Positions 24,290-33,308 of a DNA stretch of 64,000 nt are shown piece after piece (position 1 is the first letter of the stretch; every line of letters starts with the position of its first letter). This DNA is from Nitrospirales bacterium. Its GTDB lineage: Bacteria > Nitrospirota > Nitrospiria > Nitrospirales > UBA8639. Made by a program: the position numbers and the translations under genes. Below the pieces are notes generated by a model. That model did no database searches. It was not told where the DNA came from and was given only the letters and a program-made list of their open reading frames with translations. Location: the NCBI GenBank assembly GCA_031315915.1, contig JALDRK010000013.1:38528-102527 (forward strand). Reading direction: 5' to 3'.

Positions 24290-25210
24290 TTAAAATGGGA
24301 CTTCGCCGGCGCGGAGTTTCACGAGGGCGTCTTTGACGAATTCCGCGTCCTTGCTGCCGGGCTCCATGTTTTGGCTAGCCAATGTCCAGGCGGCGTCGGT
24401 TTCCTGTTTCCGATCCAGGTACCATAAGGCCAACCCTCGATACCAGTTAATCGCAGGCTGATTGGGCAGGTCTTGCAGAACAATATCAAAATGGTCCAGG
24501 GCTTTTTTGAAGAGTTCGGGATCGTCAAATTTACGGGTTTCGATCATGATGACCCCCAGGTTGTAGTGGGCTTCATGCTGCTTGGGGTCCAACTCCAGAA
24601 CTTTTTCCCAGGCCTTCCGGGCTTCCGGTAGCCGGTCCAGGGCCTGGTAGGAACGGCCAGCCATAATCTGCCCCTGCAGGTCGTCCGGGTTTTCCTTCAG
24701 TCGTGCTTCCAATCTGGCAACCATTTCCAAGGGATTAGGCCCTCCGCCCATCCGTTCCTGGGCCTCCAGAATTTTTTGACCCTGCTGGAATTGCAACACC
24801 CCGTAAATGCCCATTGAAGCCAAAAACACCACCAATCCGGAAGCCACTGCCCGGAGCCATCCCCCACGATGAGCGGTCACCCGTGCTTCTTCCGTTAGTG
24901 ACCCTTCTCCCTTTTTGAGTTCTTCCAACCGGTCCAGTACATGGAGGAGACGCCGTTCATCCGTGGCTTTGAGCCGTTCATAATCAGCCTGTTCCATGCG
25001 TCCCTGGGTGACTTCCATTTCCAGTTCGTGCAGGGACCGGCCCAGGGTTTCACGCTCGACTTGTAAGTCCGCTTGTTCCTGTGCGCGGTCATCATCGTGG
25101 CCGAAGGAAATAGGCGAGGAATCCTTCCGCCAGAACGGCAGGGTCAGGGCAAACAACACGATGCCGAGAATGATCAGGAACGGGATGAGAAAGGAGAGAA
25201 TCGGGGACAT
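24290..25210 (-). CDS. ccmI: Cytochrome c maturation protein CcmI-like (TPR)
   Basis: The 306-residue protein has two N-terminal membrane segments (about residues 5-27 and 118-140) separated by an acidic/basic cytosolic loop with a heptad-like stretch, and a periplasmic TPR region with repeats such as LQGQIMAGRSYQALDRLPEA and HEAHYNLGVIM. This is the layout of CcmI, which presents apocytochrome c to the CcmFH heme lyase. It is last in the ccm operon and starts 15 bases after ccmH, so it is likely cotranscribed. Its 3' end is convergent with the RelE-like toxin gene. Confidence 0.85.
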   Translation of the reverse strand: MSPILSFLIPFLIILGIVLFALTLPFWRKDSSPISFGHDDDRAQEQADLQVERETLGRSLHELEMEVTQGRMEQADYERLKATDERRLLHVLDRLEELKKGEGSLTEEARVTAHRGGWLRAVASGLVVFLASMGIYGVLQFQQGQKILEAQERMGGGPNPLEMVARLEARLKENPDDLQGQIMAGRSYQALDRLPEARKAWEKVLELDPKQHEAHYNLGVIMIETRKFDDPELFKKALDHFDIVLQDLPNQPAINWYRGLALWYLDRKQETDAAWTLASQNMEPGSKDAEFVKDALVKLRAGEVPF

Positions 25211-25225
25211 AGGAAAGGAGGGACG

Positions 25226-25690
25226 TTACGATTCCAGTTCCCGTTCGAGGCGTTTGCGGGCCTGTTCGTCCAAAGGAGGTGCGGGCTGGCTCGGTGACGC
25301 AGGGGTGTCTTTTACCCAATTTTTAACTTCTTTATACAGAAAAAATCCTCCCACGAGGAGCAGTACGAAGGGGGCCACCCAAATCAACCAATTGACCCCG
25401 TGTTTGGGAGGTTCCATCAGAATGTAATCGCCGTATCGGCTCAAAAAGTAGGCGCGAATTTCAGGCTCGGTGTGTCCGAGTTGTAAACGTTCGCGAATGG
25501 CATCACGCATTTGTTTGGCCAGGGGAGCACCCGATTCCCAAATGTTTTCGGTCTGGCATACGGTGCATCGTAATGTTTTGGCGATTTCGCGCACTTGGAC
25601 GTCGAGTTCCGTTTCCCCTACTTCTTCGGCGAAAGCCGGTGGAAGGGAATACAAGAGGAGGAACAACAGCAGGCCGGTGCGAATGATCAT
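25226..25690 (-). CDS. ccmH: Cytochrome c-type biogenesis protein CcmH
   Basis: The 154-residue protein starts MIIRTGLLLFLLLYSLPPAFA, a signal peptide, then has the redox motif LRCTVCQ with C42 and C45, the CcmH signature that reduces or holds apocytochrome thiols. The family segment YGDYILMEPPK follows, and a C-terminal membrane anchor begins near residue 100. The start is at 25690 because its ATG overlaps the ccmG stop (TGATG); upstream frame sequence is not conserved. It works with CcmF and CcmI in heme attachment. Confidence 0.93.
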   Translation of the reverse strand: MIIRTGLLLFLLLYSLPPAFAEEVGETELDVQVREIAKTLRCTVCQTENIWESGAPLAKQMRDAIRERLQLGHTEPEIRAYFLSRYGDYILMEPPKHGVNWLIWVAPFVLLLVGGFFLYKEVKNWVKDTPASPSQPAPPLDEQARKRLERELES

Positions 25691-26250
25691 CAGGAGGTGG
25701 TTGTCGGAGATTGGGGGTTGAGCAAAGGGGTAATGACTTTTTGGGTGAGGTTGGTATACACCTCTCCCACGATGGGTCCCACCCATTTGTAGCGAATGAT
25801 GCCCTCCTGGTCAATGACAAAGGTTTCTGGCACCCCGTACACGCCGAAATCAATGGCCAGTTGACCTTTCAGATCGCGCACGTGCGAAAAAGTGGTCCCG
25901 AAGTCCTTCAAATATTTTTGAGCATCGGGAAGCTTGTCCTGATAATTCACTCCCAGCATGACAAACTCGGGATGGTCTTTAAACGTTTGATGCAGCCTCA
26001 AAATATCCTCATGCTCGACCTTGCATTCATAGCACCAGGAGGCCCAAAAGTTCAGGAGCACCACCTTCCCTTTGAACTGGTCCAGCGAAATCGTTTGTCC
26101 GGTTTCGACATCGGGCCCTTGGAAGTTCGGGGCTTGTGTGCCGATGAGCACCGTCGGGATGTGATGAGGATCGCCCCAGAGGCCCTTGTAGAACAGAGCA
26201 AAGAGTGCCAACAGGACGATGACGAGGGTCAGTTGCCAGCCTTTGCTCAT
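25690..26250 (-). CDS. ccmG: Thiol:disulfide interchange protein CcmG/DsbE
   Basis: This 186-residue protein has an N-terminal membrane anchor (residues 6-25) and a periplasmic thioredoxin domain with NFWASWCYECKVEH, giving the active pair C73-C76, and the cis-Pro loop YGVPETFVID. CcmG reduces apocytochrome cysteines before heme ligation. The start at 26250 (MSKGWQLTL) overlaps the ccmF stop by 4 bases; the earlier in-frame ATG at 26319 lies inside ccmF and lacks family support. It ends by sharing one base with ccmH. Confidence 0.93.
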   Translation of the reverse strand: MSKGWQLTLVIVLLALFALFYKGLWGDPHHIPTVLIGTQAPNFQGPDVETGQTISLDQFKGKVVLLNFWASWCYECKVEHEDILRLHQTFKDHPEFVMLGVNYQDKLPDAQKYLKDFGTTFSHVRDLKGQLAIDFGVYGVPETFVIDQEGIIRYKWVGPIVGEVYTNLTQKVITPLLNPQSPTTTS

Positions 26251-28196
26251 TCCTCTTTTTTCCGGGGGCGCAGGATGTTGAGAATGACCCCAAGCCCCAT
26301 AATACCTCCTCCACCCCACACCCAGAGGATCAGGGGATTGAGCACTCCGCGGGCGACCGCCACGCCGTCTTCCGAGACTTCAGGCATGGTCAGGAAGATA
26401 TGCCCCATATTGATGGCATGAATGGCCGATTCGGTCGTGGGGGTTTGGGTTTGAGGGTAGATGCGTTTTTGGGGGCGCAGTTCGGTAATTAGGGTGTCCC
26501 CCTCGAACACCCGGAACACGCCTTCCTGTGCATGCCAATTGCCGCCTTCCACTTCGTGGATTTTTTCCAGCTTCATCCGATAGTCCCCGATCGAGAATTC
26601 GTCCCCCACTTTCAAAGACACCACCTTTTCGGTTTGATAAATAGTGCTGGCAATGATGCCGACGACCAGAACCAGAACGCCGATATGGGTAATGAGGCTG
26701 GAGTAGCGGCGCTGATTGGCGGTAAAGGCCGACAAAAAACCTTGAAGGATGTTGGTGTTATTCCGTTGCGCATAGAGCTGTGAAATTTTGCCGAAATCCA
26801 TTCCCATTGACGTGGCGGCAAAGGCCACGACATAGCCTCCAGCCAGGGCATAAAGACTGGTGATACCGGTCACCCAGAGAAGGACCAGTATGACCGTTCC
26901 TGCCAGAAGAGGCGTAGAGAAGGTTTTCTTCAGATTCGCCACGGAAGCTTTCCGCCAGGGGATATAGGGCCCGACTCCCATCAGAAAGAGCAGGCCGAGC
27001 GCGATGGGCATGAACACCGCGTTGTAATAGGGGGGGCCGACGGTGACTTTGGCGCCCTGAAGCGTTTCAAGCATCAGGGGATAGAGGGTTCCTAAAAAAA
27101 CCGTGGCGGCGGCCACCAGGAAAAACAAATTGTTAAACAAAAAAATGGATTCGCGGGAGACCAGGGAATCCAATTCAACCTGGGATTTCAGTTTGGCGGA
27201 ACGCAGGATCAAGGCGCCGAACGCAATCCCGATAATGGTGCCCACGAACATGAGGATATAGAGACCTCGTTCCGGGTCGGTGGCGAAGGTATGAACTGAG
27301 GTGAGCACGCCGCTTCGAACCAGAAAGGTGCCGATGAGGGACAGCGAAAAGGTCACAATGATCAGAAACAGATTCCACACCTTGAACATCTTGCGCTTCT
27401 CCTGCACCAGAACGGAATGCAGGTAGGCGGTTCCCACCAGCCAGGGCATAAAGGACGCGTTTTCCACCGGATCCCAGCCCCAGTAACCGCCCCAGCCGAG
27501 TTCATAGTAGGCCCAGTACCCTCCCAGGAGAATCCCGGTGGTAAGACACATCCAGGCAAAGGTCGTCCACCGTTGCGTGACCTTGATCCATTCCTCGCCC
27601 AGGCGTCCTGAAAACAGGGCGGCCATGGCAAAGGAGAAGGGGATGGAAAAGCCTACGTATCCCATGTACAACATGGGCGGATGCATGACCATGGCGGGAT
27701 CTTGTAACAAGGGATTCAGATCCTTGCCATCCTGGGGAACGGGAATCAGGCGTTCAAACGGACTGGACAGGAAAACAATGAGAGCCAGAAACCCGAACAT
27801 GACTGCGCATTCCACGGCGATTAAGTACGGCATGATGGCTGGCTGGGTTTTCCAATGCAACCAAACCGCCAGGGTGCTGAACAGGGAGAGAATAAACACC
27901 CATAACAGCAGGGAACCTTCATGCCCGCCCCACACCGCTGCCACCGTATAGAAAAACGGCAGTTTGCTGTTGGAGTTATTGGCCACATAAAGTACCGAAA
28001 AGTCACGTGTGATGAATGCGTAGACCAGCGTGAGGATTCCGGCACTGAGCAAAAAGAAGATGAGGGTTACGGCCATCCGCCCGGCACGGGCCCAATCGGG
28101 GTTGCGCGTGCGTAACGCGAGTGCCGCGCTGGCCATACCGAATACCGAGAGTACAAGCGCAACAATTGTAGAGAAGTGTCCGATTTCGATAATCAT
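26247..28196 (-). CDS. ccmF: Heme lyase CcmF
   Basis: The 649-residue protein has about 14-15 membrane segments and the tryptophan-rich WWD loop with ELGWGGYWGWDPVEN around residues 230-245, the heme-handling site of CcmF. Periplasmic stretches with NNSNSKLPFFYTV and a His-containing GGHEGSLLLW follow the family pattern. CcmF joins heme to the CXXCH motif of apocytochrome c with CcmH and CcmI. The start ATG occupies 28194-28196, exactly where a palindromic element ends, and there is no Shine-Dalgarno-like stretch upstream because the element fills that space. It overlaps ccmG by 4 bases. Confidence 0.95.
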   Translation of the reverse strand: MIIEIGHFSTIVALVLSVFGMASAALALRTRNPDWARAGRMAVTLIFFLLSAGILTLVYAFITRDFSVLYVANNSNSKLPFFYTVAAVWGGHEGSLLLWVFILSLFSTLAVWLHWKTQPAIMPYLIAVECAVMFGFLALIVFLSSPFERLIPVPQDGKDLNPLLQDPAMVMHPPMLYMGYVGFSIPFSFAMAALFSGRLGEEWIKVTQRWTTFAWMCLTTGILLGGYWAYYELGWGGYWGWDPVENASFMPWLVGTAYLHSVLVQEKRKMFKVWNLFLIIVTFSLSLIGTFLVRSGVLTSVHTFATDPERGLYILMFVGTIIGIAFGALILRSAKLKSQVELDSLVSRESIFLFNNLFFLVAAATVFLGTLYPLMLETLQGAKVTVGPPYYNAVFMPIALGLLFLMGVGPYIPWRKASVANLKKTFSTPLLAGTVILVLLWVTGITSLYALAGGYVVAFAATSMGMDFGKISQLYAQRNNTNILQGFLSAFTANQRRYSSLITHIGVLVLVVGIIASTIYQTEKVVSLKVGDEFSIGDYRMKLEKIHEVEGGNWHAQEGVFRVFEGDTLITELRPQKRIYPQTQTPTTESAIHAINMGHIFLTMPEVSEDGVAVARGVLNPLILWVWGGGGIMGLGVILNILRPRKKEE

Positions 28197-28320
28197 GGGA
28201 GTGTTGAAAAAACCCGCCAGCCGCGTTCTCGCCCCTGGGCCGTGCTCACGTACTCCTCTGTACGCTCCACCCGTCCCAGAGGCTGCGGCCTTGCTGGACG
28301 GGATTTTTTGAACACTCCCA
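28196..28320. repeat. MITE-like palindromic element ending on the ccmF start codon
   Basis: A 125-base segment has terminal inverted repeats: 28196-28216 and 28299-28320 are reverse complements apart from one mismatch and a one-base gap. The interior contains a small perfect palindrome CGTGctCACG at 28241-28250 and no gene. The left end includes the first base of the ccmF ATG (28196). No flanking target duplication was identified by eye. It resembles a non-autonomous mobile or REP-type element; other copies in the genome would confirm it. Confidence 0.6.
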
Positions 28321-28413
28321 TTGTACTGCTGGTTGTTGGAATCTGGCTCATGGAAATGGATTGAGAAATTCTGAAGGTGGAAGTAATCGTTTCCTCAAGG
28401 AAAGAATACAAGG

Positions 28414-28869
28414 CTATGGTGACAGGGTTTTCATGAAATCTTTTTTGGGAAGTTCCACGCCTGCCCGTTTGAGTTCCATCGGCATGTAATCTTCAGAGTG
28501 TTTGGCCATAATCATGGTGGAATGAAACGTTTGGCCGTTCACCCATTGTCCTTCGACTACGGCGCCTTGCCCTTCTTTAAAGAGATCGGGAGGAATGCCC
28601 TGGAAGGTTACCGGGATGGTGGCGGCCCCATCAGTCAATTCAAACGTCAGTCCCACCGGTTCGGCTTGGGTTTTCAGGGTATTTTTCACCACCATGCCGC
28701 CCACCCGGACTTTTTTGGAGTAAGACTCAGGCGTAAAGGCTTTGACTTCCGAAGGAGTCACGAAATACACGATGTTCTGGCCGAAGTTGCCGAAGGCCAG
28801 ATACCCCAGGCTGCCGGCAATGAGAAGGATACTGACAATCACGGCGATTTTTCTATTGTTTTTTGGCAA
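28414..28869 (-). CDS. ccmE: Heme chaperone CcmE
   Basis: The 151-residue protein has an N-terminal membrane anchor (residues 8-28), an OB-fold domain, and the heme-binding pair H124 and Y128 in MAKHSEDYMP, the HxxxY motif where CcmE binds heme covalently. CcmE carries heme from CcmABCD to CcmF. Its start lies inside the end of the preceding OB-fold gene (17-base overlap), implying cotranslation. Length is normal for the family. Confidence 0.93.
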   Translation of the reverse strand: MPKNNRKIAVIVSILLIAGSLGYLAFGNFGQNIVYFVTPSEVKAFTPESYSKKVRVGGMVVKNTLKTQAEPVGLTFELTDGAATIPVTFQGIPPDLFKEGQGAVVEGQWVNGQTFHSTMIMAKHSEDYMPMELKRAGVELPKKDFMKTLSP

Positions 28870-29365
28870 GGGAGTCGACCTCGGGTTCGTAGAGTTTTGA
28901 TTCTTTAATTTCCTTAAATAAAACCATGACTCTCTGGCTCATGGCAAATAGCATCAAGACAATAGTGAGACAGGAGACCCCATAAGCCGCGGCCACATAC
29001 CCGTAATTGTTCACTAAAGCGGTATCCTGGGCCTTGAACACGTAGGCTTCAGCATCCCAGCGACCTTTTAATACCATGACTTTCAGCTCTCGGAGATTTT
29101 CCGGGGGAGGGCCATGATATTCAACCGGTATGGTGACCGTTCCTTCCGTGAATTCAAAGGTCGCCTCCCCTTGTTCGACTTTCCCTGCCAGCGTTCCGCT
29201 TTTGACCATGCCTTGAATGCGTATAGGTTCCTTTGGGGTATTTCCGCTCATGATTCCGGAAAGGGGGATCGTGGATAAACGGGTTTGATAGTCCTGGTAG
29301 GTCAAGAATACCAGCAAGAGACCTAGGGCTCCGACCATACCCCATCGTGCATAAAATCCGGTCAT
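28853..29365 (-). CDS. CcmE-like OB domain fused to a CcmD-like membrane segment
   Basis: The 170-residue protein has an N-terminal membrane segment (about 8-24), a soluble domain that aligns by eye with CcmE (RIQGMVKSGTL, FEFTEGTVTIPVEYHG, LKGRWDAEAYVF), and a C-terminal membrane segment with NYGYVAAAYGVSCLTIV, which looks like CcmD: a short segment with Tyr/Ala-rich entry and a basic tail. The heme-binding HxxxY of CcmE is absent: the equivalent stretch reads AYVFKAQDTALVNNY. It sits between ccmC and ccmE, the position of ccmD, and overlaps both. It may replace ccmD and modulate heme release. Assignment of the CcmE and CcmD parts is inference. Confidence 0.7.
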   Translation of the reverse strand: MTGFYARWGMVGALGLLLVFLTYQDYQTRLSTIPLSGIMSGNTPKEPIRIQGMVKSGTLAGKVEQGEATFEFTEGTVTIPVEYHGPPPENLRELKVMVLKGRWDAEAYVFKAQDTALVNNYGYVAAAYGVSCLTIVLMLFAMSQRVMVLFKEIKESKLYEPEVDSLAKKQ

Positions 29366-30087
29366 TGGGCAGACTGTGAAAAATGGGTTTGGCTAAGCAA
29401 TCGGCCTTTTTTGGCTTGAAGCAGTTCGATCAGATACAGCATCTGAGTACGGACCATCAGCATATAGGCAAAAAGCAACCAGCACCCCAGGCTCATAAAC
29501 GTCAGGGGAAGGAGCAGGTCATCCGAAATACTGATCCCTCGTGTGGAAATGGACATAGGTTGGTGGAGTGTCCTCCACCATTCCACCGAGAATTTGATAA
29601 TGGGCAGGTCCACACCGCCTACAATGGCCAACACGGCGGCATAAATGCCCTGCTTGTCGGGGTCATCCACCAGCCGGCGGAGCATCATGTATCCAGCCAG
29701 AATCAACAGCAGCACGGCAAAGGAGACCAGGCGGGGATCCCAGGTCCACCAGGTGTTCCAGGTCGGTTTGGCCCATATGGAGCCGGTGACCAGCGCAAGC
29801 CCGGTAAAGAGGGCTGTGATGGAGGAGGCCGCCTGACACATATTGTCGACCAAGGGGTCACGTTTCCACAGGAACCAGATACTTCCCCCGAACAAGATCG
29901 AATAGGCCAGCAGGGAAGTATGGGCCAGTGGGACGTGCACATACATGATGCGAACCACTTCGCCCTGGTAGTAGTCCGGAGGGGAGACCAGAAGGCCGGT
30001 ATACAGGCCGACTAGCAGACATATAGCCGCTGCCCCTCCGAACCACCCTTTATAGCGTTGAATGTACCGGATAAACCTATTCATCAT
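29362..30087 (-). CDS. ccmC: Heme exporter membrane protein CcmC
   Basis: The 241-residue protein has six membrane segments and the WWD loop KPTWNTWWTWDPRL near residue 120, with the flanking His residues (HVPLAHTS near 51, and HQPMS near 175) that bind heme. CcmC with CcmABDE loads heme on CcmE in the periplasm. The end overlaps the next gene by 4 bases. It is separated from ccmB by a 74-base gap. Confidence 0.95.
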   Translation of the reverse strand: MMNRFIRYIQRYKGWFGGAAAICLLVGLYTGLLVSPPDYYQGEVVRIMYVHVPLAHTSLLAYSILFGGSIWFLWKRDPLVDNMCQAASSITALFTGLALVTGSIWAKPTWNTWWTWDPRLVSFAVLLLILAGYMMLRRLVDDPDKQGIYAAVLAIVGGVDLPIIKFSVEWWRTLHQPMSISTRGISISDDLLLPLTFMSLGCWLLFAYMLMVRTQMLYLIELLQAKKGRLLSQTHFSQSAQ

Positions 30088-30161
30088 TTTCCAGTATTGT
30101 AAAGGCAGATCATGGAACGGAAAAGAGGGGATTCCTCAATTCGACAGGGAAATCACAGCAA

Positions 30162-30839
30162 TCACGAGTCCAATATGAGTTCAAAGAGCCAGAAAGAAAC
30201 TACCGTGAATATGATGTCAAACACAACCAGGAGTTGAATCCATTGGGAATAGAACGAATAAGGATCCCCATTCAAAATACCACGGGTCGCCTCGACTGCG
30301 GCAATCATGACCGGAACTGCTAGAGGAAGGAGAAGAACCGGTAACATGACCTCACGGGCACGAATTTGAACGGTGAGGGCGGAAAAGAGAGTACCCACCG
30401 ACGAAAGTCCCAAGGTAGCTAGAAAAAAGACCAACAAAAGGAGTCCGAGTTCTGCAACGACGTCCAGGTTGAAAAAGAGGATGAATAACGGGAACAACAG
30501 AATTTCGACCGAGAGGATAAAGAGAAAATTCGCAAGAACTTTTCCCAGGTAAACCGCGCCCTTGGGAATCGGGCTGACCTGAAGAGCTTCCAAACAGTCG
30601 TTTTGCAGCTCGGAGGAAAATGATTTGCCCAACCCAATAATTCCGGTAAAGGCAAAGGCCACCCAGATAATGCCCGCGATCAGTTGCCGTGCGGCATCCT
30701 GGTCCATGGAAAAACTGAAGCTGAATACCAAAATGACGATCAACGCAAAAAACAACATGGAGGAGATGGTTTCCCGGCTTCGCAGTTCGCACACCAGGTC
30801 TTTCCACACGACCCATTGAATGGTTTTGAGAAATGGCAT
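30162..30839 (-). CDS. ccmB: Heme exporter membrane subunit CcmB
   Basis: The 225-residue protein has six membrane segments and the CcmB features WKDLVCELRSRETISSMLFFAL at the N-terminus, SFSSELQNDCLEALQVSPIP in the middle and LLPLAVPVMIAAVEATRG. Its partner CcmA supplies ATP hydrolysis. It is 1 base downstream of ccmA's stop, so the two are translationally linked. Confidence 0.94.
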   Translation of the reverse strand: MPFLKTIQWVVWKDLVCELRSRETISSMLFFALIVILVFSFSFSMDQDAARQLIAGIIWVAFAFTGIIGLGKSFSSELQNDCLEALQVSPIPKGAVYLGKVLANFLFILSVEILLFPLFILFFNLDVVAELGLLLLVFFLATLGLSSVGTLFSALTVQIRAREVMLPVLLLPLAVPVMIAAVEATRGILNGDPYSFYSQWIQLLVVFDIIFTVVSFWLFELILDS

Positions 30840-30840
30840 G

Positions 30841-31500
30841 TCAGGTCAGTTGCTCGCGCGTGATAAGTTGTAGCTTGCCGCTCTGAAGAATACCCCCTCC
30901 GGTGGCCACTTGTGAGGCCTTGTCATGGTCATGGGTAGTCATGAGTACGGCTCCCTCACTTTCAAGTGTCTGCCGGATTATCAGATTGGTCATGGTCACG
31001 CCCGCTTCATCCAGGGCATTATAGGGTTCATCCAGAAGCAGCAGTTTGGGTTTCACAATCACCACTTTGGCGAGGGCCAAGCGCTTTTTCATACCGGCCG
31101 AATATTGCCGGACTTTGAGATCCGCAAAGGCGCCGATTCCGACCCGATCCAATGCGTGTTTCAGGGATTTGACGTCTATCGTTTGCCCGCGAAGGGCCAG
31201 AGCAAACTGGAGATTTTCGAATCCGGTCAGTTCCTCGTACAGATGGGAACCGTGGGCAATGACCATCAAGGATTGGCGGACTAGCTCCTTTTCCTTGACC
31301 CCATTCTGTCCGAATATGGAAAAGTGGCCCCCGGATGGTTGTTGCAAGGTGGCCAGAATGCGAAGTAATGTGGTCTTTCCTGCCCCGTTTGGGCCGAAGA
31401 GGGCAAAACATTCCCCGGCGAGAATGTCAAAGGAAAGATCCTCGAAGATCCGGTAAAAGCCGTACGCTTTGGAAAGATTCGTGGCCTGAATGGCGATCAT
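30841..31500 (-). CDS. ccmA: Heme exporter ATP-binding subunit CcmA
   Basis: The 219-residue ABC ATPase has Walker A FGPNGAGKTTLL near residue 36-44, a signature variant QYSAGMKKRLALAK, Walker B LLLLDEPYNALDEAG and a switch His in TTHDHDK. The signature has QYSAG where LSGGQ is typical, as in CcmA proteins. It powers release of holo-CcmE. It is the first gene of the ccm operon; its upstream region faces the divergent resA gene across 224 bases that should hold both promoters. Confidence 0.94.
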   Translation of the reverse strand: MIAIQATNLSKAYGFYRIFEDLSFDILAGECFALFGPNGAGKTTLLRILATLQQPSGGHFSIFGQNGVKEKELVRQSLMVIAHGSHLYEELTGFENLQFALALRGQTIDVKSLKHALDRVGIGAFADLKVRQYSAGMKKRLALAKVVIVKPKLLLLDEPYNALDEAGVTMTNLIIRQTLESEGAVLMTTHDHDKASQVATGGGILQSGKLQLITREQLT

Positions 31501-31724
31501 GCGATGGTCAGGGGGCAGCGGAAATGGATGCCTAGTCTACGCAATGCCAAAAGAGTTGTCTAGAAAGGACATGGAAAAAAGAATCTGGAGAGAACACCGA
31601 CTTTTTAGAGTTCATTGACGATAAAAATCCCGGAACTTTATGATGAAGCAGTGGGAGAATGCGGGAATCAGGGAGAAACTTCTCTGCTTCACTATTCACG
31701 ATCTCGTGTCTGTGAGAGAATAGA

Positions 31725-32354
31725 TTGATGTCTTTGTTTCGTTTCAAAAAGATGACACACGTCCTGGCCGCGCTGGTCATAGGTGGAGGACTCGTTCTCA
31801 ATGTGGCCGGATGTGATTCCGGCTACTCGGAAGACACCCCCGTTTCCCGATCGGATGCGAAACCGACCGCAAGGGCTCCTCGGCCAACGCTAGGAAGCCA
31901 GGCTCCGGAATTTCGGCTCTTGGATATGGATGGTCGGTCTGTTGCCCTTTCGGATATGCAGGGGAAGGTGGTGCTATTGAATTTTTGGGCTACCTGGTGT
32001 TTCCCCTGTCGGGTAGAGATGCCTTCCATGGAGGCGTTATACCGCAGTTATCGAGAAAAAGGTCTTGAAATCCTGGCCGTTTCGGTGGATGAACAGGGCC
32101 CGGCGGTGACGCGTCCGTTTCAAGAAGACAAAGGCCTTACTTTTCCCATATTACATGATCGGGATTATCAGGTGGGCTTAATCTATGGAGCACGATCATT
32201 GCCCATGACCTATATCATTGATCGTCAAGGAATTATCAGGGAGCGGGTGTTCGGATCTCGGGAATGGGACACTCCTGAGGCCCGTCAGAGTATTCTCAAG
32301 ATCCTGGAAGAGTCAGCCGCGCGACCCTCTCAAAATTCTTCCCACACGATGTAA
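31725..32354 (+). CDS. resA: ResA/TlpA-like thiol-disulfide oxidoreductase lipoprotein
   Basis: The 209-residue protein has an N-terminal lipoprotein signal with lipobox NVAGC and acceptor Cys30, a Pro/Thr/Arg linker, and a thioredoxin domain with NFWATWCFPCRVEMPS (C92-C95) and a cis-Pro loop ARSLPMTYIID. It is a membrane-tethered reductase, probably reducing apocytochrome c, as ResA does in Bacillus. CcdA lies 2 bases downstream and would supply electrons across the membrane. The pair is divergent from the ccm operon. Confidence 0.92.
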   Translation: MMSLFRFKKMTHVLAALVIGGGLVLNVAGCDSGYSEDTPVSRSDAKPTARAPRPTLGSQAPEFRLLDMDGRSVALSDMQGKVVLLNFWATWCFPCRVEMPSMEALYRSYREKGLEILAVSVDEQGPAVTRPFQEDKGLTFPILHDRDYQVGLIYGARSLPMTYIIDRQGIIRERVFGSREWDTPEARQSILKILEESAARPSQNSSHTM

Positions 32355-32356
32355 TC

Positions 32357-33103
32357 ATGGATGCCATTAGCCAGGTCTCGTTATTCGCTGCCTTCAGCGC
32401 CGGGCTGTTGTCCTTCGTCTCGCCTTGTGTGTTGCCTCTGGTGCCCTCCTATGTCTCCTATATCACCGGTCTGTCGGTGGAAAAGTTAGCGAATGCGGAA
32501 GAGCGAAGTCATTTTCAATCGCTGATCATCACCAATTCCCTGCTGTTTATCGCCGGATTTTCCACCGTATTTATCGCGTTCGGGGCTTCGGCAAGCTTAA
32601 TCGGGCAGTTGTTCTATGAGTATCAGGATCTCATCCGAAAGGTCGGCGGTGTCCTGATCATCGTTTTCGGCTTGTACCTGATAGGGGTATTGAAGCTGAG
32701 CTTTTTTATGACTGAACGGCGATTGCTGCATTTTGAAACCCGTCCGGTGGGGTATTTGGGTTCCTTTCTGATTGGGACGGCCTTTGCCGCGGGCTGGACT
32801 CCCTGCGTGGGCCCGGTGTTGGGGACCATTCTGGCCTATGCCAGCACGACCGAATCGATGTCGAGCGGAATTATGTTGCTTTCAGCCTATTCCTTTGGGT
32901 TAGGACTGCCGTTTTTCCTGACGGCATTCGGGATGGATCGGTTTTTAAGTTATTTTAAAAGGCTGCGTGGCTACATCGGCGGGGTTTCGGTTGTCAGCGG
33001 GGTCCTGCTGATCCTTGTGGGAGTTATGATTTTTACCGATTCCGTCACCATGATGACCAGCTTTCTGGAACGTAATGGTATCGGCTGGTATCTGGGTCAG
33101 TAA
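32357..33103 (+). CDS. ccdA: CcdA/DsbD-family cytochrome c biogenesis membrane protein
   Basis: The 248-residue protein has six membrane segments and paired cysteines in SFVSPCVLPLVPS and AGWTPCVGPVLG, the CcdA/DsbD pattern for moving reducing equivalents from cytosolic thioredoxin to the periplasm. It directly follows resA and likely reduces it. Length is normal for CcdA. Confidence 0.94.
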   Translation: MDAISQVSLFAAFSAGLLSFVSPCVLPLVPSYVSYITGLSVEKLANAEERSHFQSLIITNSLLFIAGFSTVFIAFGASASLIGQLFYEYQDLIRKVGGVLIIVFGLYLIGVLKLSFFMTERRLLHFETRPVGYLGSFLIGTAFAAGWTPCVGPVLGTILAYASTTESMSSGIMLLSAYSFGLGLPFFLTAFGMDRFLSYFKRLRGYIGGVSVVSGVLLILVGVMIFTDSVTMMTSFLERNGIGWYLGQ

Positions 33104-33308
33104 GTCCCGCTCGGTTTCTACCTACAAAAACACACCTCTCATTGTCACAATATTTTTTCTGAATATATTTCCTGTGGGTTTTGGGGAGTGGTATTTGTTC
33201 GTTGATTATTGTATTGCACCAGGTTCATAGGTTGGGCGGTTTATTCATCAGAAATAGAAAACGATCTGCCTCTCTCCTCTTCTAGGCTGAGAAAAAATTG
33301 ACCCCATC

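Noticed and set aside
29383..30015. 210-codon open frame antisense to ccmC
   Set aside because: It follows ccmC codon bias in reverse and is not independent evidence for a gene.
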